Source: Methanosphaera sp. rholeuAM6
Lineage (GTDB): Archaea; Methanobacteriota; Methanobacteria; Methanobacteriales; Methanobacteriaceae
Direction: 5' to 3'
Length of the DNA: 6,854 bases
Assembly: GCA_003266105.1 (NCBI GenBank)
Contig: MVAA01000062.1
Coordinates: 1-6,854, forward strand
Below, piece after piece: positions 1 to 5,587 of the stretch. A model generated the notes under the pieces. That model saw nothing but the letters and a program-made list of their open reading frames with translations, searched no databases and was not told the origin of the DNA. The translations under genes and the position numbers were made by a program. The first letter of the stretch is position 1, and each line of letters opens with the position of its first letter.

Positions 1-206
1 TTTTGAGGAGCATTGTATTTCTGGAGTCTAAACGACCTTATACTAAGAAGGCTTTAAGGAGAATTGATATTTGTAAGGCTTTGAATCTGTTAACTTTAGA
101 TGATCTGGTTGAAACTGAAAAAGAGTTAGGTTTGGACAGTTATATTTCGGGGGAAATATTGGAAGATTATATTGATGATTTGAAGCGTTTGAATAGAAGA
201 AATTGA
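1..206 (+). CDS. 3' end of an unrecognised gene (partial at left edge)
   Basis: The reading frame is open from the first bases and ends at TGA 204-206, giving about 67 visible codons. There is no ATG near the edge. A TTG at 3-5 could be read as a start, but no ribosome binding site can be seen before it, so I take this as the C-terminal part of a longer protein. The purine run GAGGAG at 5-10 is not followed by a good start codon in this frame. The visible part is charged and probably all-helical. It is basic at first (ESKRPYTKKALRR), then acidic with leucine/isoleucine spacing (LTLDDLVETEKELGLD), and ends KRLNRRN. No signal peptide, membrane segment or catalytic motif is visible. It is convergent with the acyl-CoA synthetase gene, with 11 bp between the stops. 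I do not recognise the family and assign no function. Coding confidence is moderate because the fragment is short. Confidence 0.55.
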   Translation, partial: LRSIVFLESKRPYTKKALRRIDICKALNLLTLDDLVETEKELGLDSYISGEILEDYIDDLKRLNRRN

Positions 207-217
207 AGAGGGATTGT

Positions 218-262
218 TTATTCTTCTTTGTATTTTTCTTCATCTGCTTTTCTTATTTTTTT
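218..262 (+). terminator. possible T-rich terminator of the left plus-strand gene
   Basis: Just after the plus-strand stop at 206 the plus strand becomes T-rich, with several runs of three to five T and a run of seven T at 256-262. Archaeal intrinsic termination often needs only such T tracts. However, this stretch also encodes the lysine-rich C-terminus of the convergent acyl-CoA synthetase, which alone would give T-rich plus-strand sequence. The call is therefore weak. Confidence 0.25.
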
Positions 263-1894
263 ACGCATTATTTTTCCACTTATAGTTTTTGGCAGTTCAT
301 CAACATATTCTATTGCTCTAGGATATTTGTATGGTGCTGTTACATGTTTTACGTGGTTTTGTATGTCTTTTGTTAATTCTTCGGATGCTGTGTATCCTTC
401 GGTTAGCACTATTGTTGCCTTAACTATTTGTCCTCTTATCGGGTGTGGAATTCCTGTTACTGCACAGTCCAATACTGCACTATGTGAGAGTAATGCGCTT
501 TCTACTTCGTATGGTCCTATCTTGTATCCGGAACTTTTGATTATGTCATCAATTCTTCCCTTATACCAGTAGTATCCGTCTTCGTCTTTCCATGCGGAGT
601 CTCCTGTATGGTAGTATCCATCGTATATTGTTTCATTGGTTTTTTCTTCATTGTTATAGTATCCCTTGAATAATCCTAATGGATAACCTTCTGATATGTC
701 AAATACTATTTCTCCTTCTTCTCCCACGTCACATTCCTGACCGTCATTGTTTATTAGTTTTATGTCAAATAATGGTGCCGGTTTTCCCATTGATCCCAGT
801 TTAATGTCCAACCATGGGAAGTTTGCTATTGTTGCTACGGTTTCTGTTTGGCCAAATGATTCTCTTATGTTGAGTCCTGTTAATTCTTTGAATTTGTAGA
901 AGACTTCATCGTTTAATGGTTCGCCTGCTGTTGTAACGTGCTGCAATGATGTGAAGTCCAGGTTGTCTATGTTTTCTTTGATGAAAAACCTGTACATTGT
1001 TGGTGGACAGCATAGTGTTGTGATTTTATGGTCTAATGCTTTGGATAATACTTCAAATGGATGGAATCTTTCATAATCATATATGTATATTCCCGAACCG
1101 GATATCCATGGTCCGTATATTTCTCCCCATAATGCTTTTCCCCATCCTGTATCTGCTATTGTGTAGTGTAATCCGTTTTCAACTACCTGATGCCAGTAGT
1201 GTGATGTTACGATGTGTGCAAGGGGATATCCAAAGCTGTGTTTTATCATTTTTGGCTGTCCTGTTGATCCTGATGAGAAAAAGATTACTGAGGTGTCCTC
1301 TACAGAATCATCGTCATAAACTGGTCTTTCCAGAGTTGGTGATGCTTTTTCAACTTCTTTTCGTAGATTGTACCATCCGTCTTTTTCTTCATCTCCTACG
1401 AATATTTTGTTTAATGTTAATCCCAGCGTTTCTTCTACTTCAGCATAGTTTTCAGGAACACCATCTTCCCTGATTACTATTACTGTTTTGATTCCTGCGG
1501 CGGTTATACGATATTCTATGTCTTCCGGTTTGAGCATGTGTGTTGCCGGTACTGCTATGGCTTTCAGTTTGTGTAGTGCAAGCATACAATACCAGAAGTC
1601 ATATCGGCTCTTTAGTGTCAGGAGTACTGTGTCTCCTTTGCTAATTCCTATTGATTTGAAGAAATTTGCCGCCTTGTCACTCAATGTTTTCAGGTCCTTG
1701 AATGTGAATACCTTGTCTGCTTCATCGTTGCACCATGAAAGTGCTACCTTATCGGGCTGTTGGCGTGCATATGTGTCTACGATGTCATATGCAAAGTTAA
1801 AGTCCTCCGGTACGTTTATGTGGAAGTTTTTGCTGAAGTCTTCGTATGATTCGTATTCTTCCCTGTCTATGTATTTATGTAATAACGATGCCAT
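218..1894 (-). CDS. AMP-forming acyl-CoA synthetase (medium-chain/acetyl-CoA synthetase-like)
   Basis: This 558-residue ANL-superfamily ligase makes an acyl-AMP from a carboxylic acid and ATP, then an acyl-CoA, in the cytoplasm. Visible motifs, in order: P-loop SSGSTGQPK (207-215); the DTGWGKALWG segment (248-257), typical of medium-chain synthetases; TTAGEPL (321-327); ESFGQTET (345-352); YHTGD (428-432); the hinge region GRIDDIIKSSGYKIGP (446-461); and C-terminal PKTISGKIMRK (535-545), with the adenylation lysine at K541. All key residues are present. The length fits medium-chain synthetases (about 550-570) better than classical acetyl-CoA synthetase (about 630-650). The ATG directly follows the stop of the upstream regulator (TAGATG), with GGAGGG 9 nt upstream, so the start is secure. 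The substrate cannot be read from sequence. Related methanogen enzymes act on acetate, propionate or branched-chain acids such as 2-methylbutyrate, which several gut methanogens assimilate for amino acids. Confidence 0.93.
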   Translation of the reverse strand: MASLLHKYIDREEYESYEDFSKNFHINVPEDFNFAYDIVDTYARQQPDKVALSWCNDEADKVFTFKDLKTLSDKAANFFKSIGISKGDTVLLTLKSRYDFWYCMLALHKLKAIAVPATHMLKPEDIEYRITAAGIKTVIVIREDGVPENYAEVEETLGLTLNKIFVGDEEKDGWYNLRKEVEKASPTLERPVYDDDSVEDTSVIFFSSGSTGQPKMIKHSFGYPLAHIVTSHYWHQVVENGLHYTIADTGWGKALWGEIYGPWISGSGIYIYDYERFHPFEVLSKALDHKITTLCCPPTMYRFFIKENIDNLDFTSLQHVTTAGEPLNDEVFYKFKELTGLNIRESFGQTETVATIANFPWLDIKLGSMGKPAPLFDIKLINNDGQECDVGEEGEIVFDISEGYPLGLFKGYYNNEEKTNETIYDGYYHTGDSAWKDEDGYYWYKGRIDDIIKSSGYKIGPYEVESALLSHSAVLDCAVTGIPHPIRGQIVKATIVLTEGYTASEELTKDIQNHVKHVTAPYKYPRAIEYVDELPKTISGKIMRKKIRKADEEKYKEE

Positions 1895-2467
1895 CTAATC
1901 GATCCCTCCGTTATTGTTTAATACGTCGAGGAATTTTACGGGTTTGTTGTCGAGTGCTATCATTGAGTGTTTGTATAATGAATCAAAGTACACTGAGTCT
2001 CCTTCGTTCAAATCAACGGTATTGTCTTTTATGTATAATCGTAATCTTCCTTCAAGTACGTATACGAATTCGTATCCTTTATGGTAGTTTGGTTCGGGAA
2101 TATAGTTTTCGTCGTGCGGCATTACTGTTACTATGAATGGTTCTATTGTTTTGTGTGTGAAATTTGATGCAAGGTTTTCATAGTCGTATGCCTCTCTTCG
2201 GTTTATTCTTACTCCCTTGTCTTTTCGTGTTACGGCAAATACGCTCATTCTTGTGTCTTCTCCCGTAAGCAGCAGGCTCGTGTCCACATTGAATATCTGT
2301 GATGCCTCGTAGAGTATGCTTGCCGGAATGTCTGCTTCTCCAGTTTCATATTGTGTGTATGTATCTATCGGTACGTCCAACTTTTTTGCCATGTCCTGTA
2401 TGCTTATTTCACATACTTCTCTCATGTCTTTTACACGGCTTGCTATTTCCTTTTTGATATCTGTCAT
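1895..2467 (-). CDS. XRE-family helix-turn-helix/cupin transcriptional regulator
   Basis: This 190-residue protein has the two-domain layout of XRE-cupin regulators. Residues about 9-66 form a lambda-repressor-like HTH (MREVCEISIQDMAKKLDVP, then TYTQYETGEADIP), which binds DNA. Residues about 110-187 form a single small cupin barrel. In the cupin, motif 1 reads NYHKGYEFVYVLEG (127-140), with H129 and E133 retained but the first histidine of the usual HxH replaced by N127. Motif 2 is GDSVYFDSLYKHS (156-168), with H167. The barrel therefore probably binds a small ligand and perhaps a metal with an altered triad. The ATG has GGAGG (minus strand of 2477-2481) 9 nt upstream, which supports this start. 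It is the first gene of a two-gene unit with the acyl-CoA synthetase. By analogy with other XRE-cupin regulators beside metabolic enzymes, it likely controls that enzyme in response to its substrate or product. Autoregulation through the AT-rich promoter region is plausible but unproven. Confidence 0.9.
   Translation of the reverse strand: MTDIKKEIASRVKDMREVCEISIQDMAKKLDVPIDTYTQYETGEADIPASILYEASQIFNVDTSLLLTGEDTRMSVFAVTRKDKGVRINRREAYDYENLASNFTHKTIEPFIVTVMPHDENYIPEPNYHKGYEFVYVLEGRLRLYIKDNTVDLNEGDSVYFDSLYKHSMIALDNKPVKFLDVLNNNGGID
1904..1909 (-). promoter_or_regulatory. ribosome binding site of the acyl-CoA synthetase, inside the regulator gene
   Basis: On the minus strand GGAGGG lies 9 nt before the synthetase ATG and falls within the last codons of the regulator. 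The regulator's TAG and the synthetase ATG are directly adjacent. This arrangement supports co-transcription and translational coupling, and it fixes the synthetase start. Confidence 0.8.
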
Positions 2468-2501
2468 TTTCTTTTGCCTCCATTATCGTTTTTTGGATTA
2501 T

Positions 2502-2538
2502 GTTATATTTTGTATTATTATTGAGAAAATAATATTAT
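2502..2538 (-). promoter_or_regulatory. candidate promoter/operator of the regulator-synthetase operon
   Basis: This AT-only stretch lies 35-71 bp before the regulator ATG. On the minus strand it holds TATA-like sequence (AAAATATAAC at 2502-2511; TAATAATA at 2513-2520), placed to give a short leader carrying the GGAGG site. It also holds an inverted repeat with 10-bp arms (2513-2522 and 2528-2537, 9 of 10 matching, 5-bp spacer) and a perfect 10-bp palindrome ATAATATTAT at 2529-2538. This could be box A plus an operator for the XRE regulator. AT-rich DNA yields such palindromes by chance, so confidence is low. Confidence 0.4.
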
Positions 2539-2590
2539 CTGCAATATCCTTGTTTAAGATGAAATAAAAAGAGAATCTGGGTTTTATCAG

Positions 2591-2619
2591 TTAAAAGAAG
2601 AATTTTTAAAAGAAAAATT
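2591..2619 (-). terminator. candidate terminator of glmM
   Basis: Beginning 14 bp after the glmM stop, the minus strand reads TTTTTCTTTT, then TTCTTCTTTT, typical of archaeal T-tract termination. The stretch is two near-identical 14-bp copies (2591-2604 and 2606-2619, 13 of 14 matching, period 15). The right copy also forms a small hairpin with the preceding bases (AATTTTT 2601-2607 against AAAAATT 2613-2619, 5-nt loop). Confidence 0.45.
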
Positions 2620-2633
2620 GGATGATTTATGTT

Positions 2634-3977
2634 TTAATCCAAATATTTTTCTATTAATGTCATACCCCAATCGGCCAGTTCTGTGGCTTTTTCTGGAGTT
2701 TTTGCTTCTGAGAAACATCTGTATATCGGTTCTGTTCCGGAAGGTCTTATAATTACCCATCCGTCATCGGTAATTACTTTTACCCCGTCGGTTGTATCCA
2801 CTTCATATTCTGTAGTGTCTGCAATTATTCCTTCTGCAACCAATTGTTTTTTATCGTCGGGACATTTGACTTTTCTTTTTTCTGAGTAGTATGTTGGTAA
2901 TTCATCTATCAATTGAGATAACGGTTTTTTGCTTGTTGCCAATATTTCAAGGAGCATTGCCGTTGCAAGTCCTGAATCCCTGCCATATACAAAGTCCGGG
3001 AAAATCAGTCCCCCGTTTTCTTCTCCTCCGAATAATCCGTCAATTTCCTGTAGCTTGCGTGCTACTACCAGGTCGCCTACTCTTGTTAGAATTATTTCAC
3101 CATTGTTTTCTAGTGCTATGTCTACAATAGCATTACTGGTTGCTACGGTTGTAACTATTTTTCCGCCATTGTTTTTTTCCAGCATTGATTTTTCTACTAG
3201 GGCAAATGATTTGTCACCGAATACGAATTGTCCTTTTTCATCTATGCATATTGTACGATCGGCATCACCGTCATGTGCTATTCCAATATCTGCACCTGTT
3301 GCTTTAACCACTTCTATTAAATCTTGCAGATTGTCTTCTGTTGGTTCGGGGTTTCTTCCCGGAAATGCTCCGTCCTGTTGACAGTTCAGTGTTGTTATTT
3401 CACATCCCAGTTTTCTTATGATGTATGGTGTTGTTCCGCAGGCTGCTCCCGATCCGCAGTCGAGTACCACTTTAAGTTTAGCTTCCTTTATTGCCTGTGC
3501 ATCCACTCTTTTGATGACTTCTTCACAGTATTCGTCAATGATGTCCCTTTTGTATGCCTTTCCTATTTTATCCCAGGTTACTCTTTCCTGTTTATCATTG
3601 AAGTATATTTCCTCTATTTGTTCTTCCAGTTCGTCTGGGGTTCCTATTCCATCAGGATCCAATAGTTTCAGGCCGTTGTACTGTGGAGGGTTGTGTGATG
3701 CCGTGACCATTATTCCCCCATCATAGTATTGTCTTACCGCATATTGTACTGCCGGTGTCGGTAGCATTCCCAAGTCAACCACGTTGCATCCTACTGATAA
3801 TAATCCTGCCGTTACAGCATGTTTTATCATTTCGGATGAAGTTCTTGGGTCTGATCCTATAGCAATTGTTCCTTTTACTAATGTTCCATAAGCTGCAGCA
3901 ATTTTTGATGCAAATTCCGGAGTAAGAACAGTGTTTGCTATTCTTCTTACTCCAAATGTACCGAATAATTGTTTCAT
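2634..3977 (-). CDS. glmM: phosphoglucosamine mutase (archaeal GlmM type)
   Basis: This 447-residue alpha-D-phosphohexomutase interconverts glucosamine-6-phosphate and glucosamine-1-phosphate. In archaea this leads to UDP-GlcNAc, used for pseudomurein and surface or N-linked glycans. All four hallmarks are present: the phosphoserine loop TASHNP (S94), the metal-binding loop DGDADR (236-241), the sugar-specificity loop GGEENGG (317-323), and the C-terminal phosphate-binding loop RPSGTEP (411-417). The N-terminus KQLFGTFGVRR fits the family, and the length is normal for archaeal GlmM. The ATG is preceded by AGGAG (minus strand of 3989-3993) with an 11-nt spacer. It sits alone, with its own upstream gap and a T-rich stretch after it, so it is probably a separate transcription unit. 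Archaea often carry several paralogues of this family. Phosphoglucomutase or phosphomannomutase activity is an alternative, but the GEENGG-type loop favours the glucosamine enzyme. Confidence 0.92.
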   Translation of the reverse strand: MKQLFGTFGVRRIANTVLTPEFASKIAAAYGTLVKGTIAIGSDPRTSSEMIKHAVTAGLLSVGCNVVDLGMLPTPAVQYAVRQYYDGGIMVTASHNPPQYNGLKLLDPDGIGTPDELEEQIEEIYFNDKQERVTWDKIGKAYKRDIIDEYCEEVIKRVDAQAIKEAKLKVVLDCGSGAACGTTPYIIRKLGCEITTLNCQQDGAFPGRNPEPTEDNLQDLIEVVKATGADIGIAHDGDADRTICIDEKGQFVFGDKSFALVEKSMLEKNNGGKIVTTVATSNAIVDIALENNGEIILTRVGDLVVARKLQEIDGLFGGEENGGLIFPDFVYGRDSGLATAMLLEILATSKKPLSQLIDELPTYYSEKRKVKCPDDKKQLVAEGIIADTTEYEVDTTDGVKVITDDGWVIIRPSGTEPIYRCFSEAKTPEKATELADWGMTLIEKYLD

Positions 3978-4084
3978 TGTATTAAATTCTCCTTTTTTTG
4001 TTTGAATTTAAAAGAATATAAATTGTTAAAAAGATTTATGGTGAAAAGATTCTTTCATCAATATTAATATATGTCTTTATTGAA
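3978..4084 (-). promoter_or_regulatory. intergenic region with candidate glmM promoter
   Basis: This 107-bp AT-rich gap carries the glmM ribosome binding site (3989-3993). It has two TATA-like sequences on the minus strand: ATTTATATTC (4014-4023) and ATATATTAATAT (4061-4072). The first would give a leader of only about 14 nt; the second would give a leader of roughly 60 nt. The gap must also contain the 3' end of the upstream surface-protein transcript, but no strong T tract or hairpin was seen for it. Confidence 0.35.
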
Positions 4085-5581
4085 TTATACACTTTTTGAA
4101 AGCCGGTTGTGCTGAATGTAATAAACCTGTCTGTTGTCGCTGGAGTAGCATTTCCATGCTGTTCCATCATATTTCCACGTGTAATTTTTATTTGCCTGTA
4201 TTTCTGTCCATGTATTGTCCTTGTTTTCTATCCACGTTGTATTGTAATAATTTGTATTGTTGTATTTGTATTGGACTTTCCACGTGTTTGCCTCTTTTGT
4301 CCAGCAGTATTCATATCCTGTGTTGCTTGTTGCATAGTAACTGTTTTCATCCACCTGTTTCCACGTGTACGGATGAACGGTGTTCCATTTTACTGTTGTT
4401 GTGTTATTGATTTGTCTTGTAATTGTTGCCTGTATTTTATTTGAGTCTTCACAGCTTTTGTATTCCAACATTGCAATCAATGGCGGCTTGGTTGAAAGCG
4501 TCTGATTTGATGAATCTTCGGGCAGTGTTGTTGCGGGAGTGTTGATATCTTCTGCAGTCAGTATTTTCATGTCATACAATCCTGTTGCCTCATCCAACGT
4601 TCTTTGTTTTGTCAGGTATTTTACCGTGATGTTATTGTTTTCCATGTCTTTTATCATGTCTGTTGATATGTAGTCTGTTTCTTCCATCATTAGATAGTCT
4701 GATTCGGTGTTTCTTGTGACATATACTGTGCTGATGTTATTGTTTTTTAGGTAGGGGATTATGTTTCCCGTGTTTGATGAATCCTCTATCATTACTGCAT
4801 TGTTTTTTATTAGTGTGGGGACTATTGTCGGCAACTCCCCATAAAATCCGTAGTATGCTGTTGTTGTGTTTGTTGTGTACCCTTCATTTTTTAGTTTGTT
4901 ATTAATGTTTTCACTTACTTCCAAAGAGTTTTCTCCGGATATTTCTTCCATAGTCATATTGTATTGTTTCAGCTGATTCTTTATTGTTTCCGGAATGTTG
5001 CCCACTATTGTTGCATGTTTCACTTTGTGTTTTTCCATGTATTCAATGTAATTTTGATCCAGGTATTTGCCTGATGAATAGGTGCTGTTTGTTGCAGTTA
5101 TGAATACTGGCGTTTTGGTGTATGCTCCAAGCACTCCTGCCAACGGATCCGAAGCTGTGATTATTATTTCATCATCATTTATTTCATCTGTATTGTCCGC
5201 TATTTTTGTCAGTATTTGTGATATGCTTTGTCCATTTACCTGTTTTACTTCAACGTTCAATTTCATGAACTCGTATAATTGTCCTGGCGTGACTGGTCCT
5301 ACCACTATTATTTTGGTTATCCTGTTTTTTTCAATGTATTCTGGCAGCCATGTTTTTAATTGTTCGGGCAGTGTTTTATCAGAGAGTATTAATGGCATCC
5401 GGTTGTATCCTGCATATACGGATACTCCTGTTTCCAATGCCCTCATATTTCCTGTGCATACTGATACTATTACTGTGTTGTTGTCCGGTTCTATCGTGTT
5501 CGTATAAATATTATTTATTGACAGTACTGTGACAAGAACTATTGTTAAAAGCAGTATCATTATTTTTATTACTTTATTCAT
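4085..5581 (-). CDS. secreted/anchored surface protein with CWB2-like repeats and C-terminal Trp repeats
   Basis: This is a 498-residue exported protein. Residues about 5-22 are a hydrophobic signal or anchor helix after the basic MNKVIK. Residues about 36-330 look like degenerate cell-wall-binding repeat 2 (CWB2, PF04122-type) units. Unit one has MPLILSDKTLP (62-72) and ITKIIVVGPVTPGQL (88-102). Unit two has ASDPLAGVLGAYTKTPVFIT (143-162) and VKHATIVGNIPETIKNQL (187-204). A weaker third unit has AVMIEDSS (262-269) and ISTVYVTRNTES (283-294). A short Thr/Ser/Pro linker (about 348-366) leads to a Trp/Tyr/Asn-rich region (398-490). About eleven N-X-S/T sequons suggest heavy N-glycosylation outside the cell. 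The ATG lies 6 bp after the upstream gene's stop, with a partial site AGGT overlapping that stop, so the two are probably one operon. A role in wall or glycan binding is inferred; no catalytic motif is visible. Confidence 0.8.
   Translation of the reverse strand: MNKVIKIMILLLTIVLVTVLSINNIYTNTIEPDNNTVIVSVCTGNMRALETGVSVYAGYNRMPLILSDKTLPEQLKTWLPEYIEKNRITKIIVVGPVTPGQLYEFMKLNVEVKQVNGQSISQILTKIADNTDEINDDEIIITASDPLAGVLGAYTKTPVFITATNSTYSSGKYLDQNYIEYMEKHKVKHATIVGNIPETIKNQLKQYNMTMEEISGENSLEVSENINNKLKNEGYTTNTTTAYYGFYGELPTIVPTLIKNNAVMIEDSSNTGNIIPYLKNNNISTVYVTRNTESDYLMMEETDYISTDMIKDMENNNITVKYLTKQRTLDEATGLYDMKILTAEDINTPATTLPEDSSNQTLSTKPPLIAMLEYKSCEDSNKIQATITRQINNTTTVKWNTVHPYTWKQVDENSYYATSNTGYEYCWTKEANTWKVQYKYNNTNYYNTTWIENKDNTWTEIQANKNYTWKYDGTAWKCYSSDNRQVYYIQHNRLSKSV
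4142..4387 (-). repeat. tryptophan-pair repeats in the surface protein C-terminus
   Basis: Eight tryptophans form four pairs: W399/W407, W427/W434, W450/W458 and W469/W476. Spacing within pairs is 7-8 residues, and the units start 28, 23 and 19 residues apart. The last unit, WKYDGTAWKCY, resembles the beta-hairpin of choline/glucan-binding repeats. At DNA level the 11-bp word tttccacgtgt (plus strand) recurs exactly at 4172-4182, 4277-4287 and 4358-4368, each time coding Thr-Trp-Lys. A variant occurs at about 4229-4238. This points to internal duplication followed by divergence. Confidence 0.65.
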
Positions 5582-5587
5582 TGATAA

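Noticed and set aside
228..572. Plus-strand open frame of 114 codons
   Set aside because: It lies wholly opposite the conserved C-terminal domain of the acyl-CoA synthetase (motif A10 and the hinge). Its Ser/Ile/Phe-rich translation is a typical antisense shadow.
1036..1898. Two plus-strand open frames (145 and 136 codons)
   Set aside because: Both are antisense to the synthetase N-terminal domain and P-loop region, with no family-like motifs.
2929..3381. Plus-strand open frame of 150 codons opposite glmM
   Set aside because: It is antisense to the DGDADR and GEENGG regions, which are clearly coding on the minus strand.
4043..4070. Short palindromes (AAAGATTCTTT at 4045-4055 and ATATTAATAT at 4061-4070) as an operator or terminator
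   Set aside because: The arms are only about five bases in very AT-rich DNA and are expected by chance; no T tract follows on the minus strand.
4096..4444. Cys-rich plus-strand frames
   Set aside because: They are the reverse of the Asn/Thr/Trp-rich repeat region; cysteine codons arise from the TTG/TGT-rich antisense of Asn/Thr/Tyr codons.
5082..5507. Plus-strand open frame of 141 codons
   Set aside because: It is antisense to CWB2-like units one and two; no independent support.
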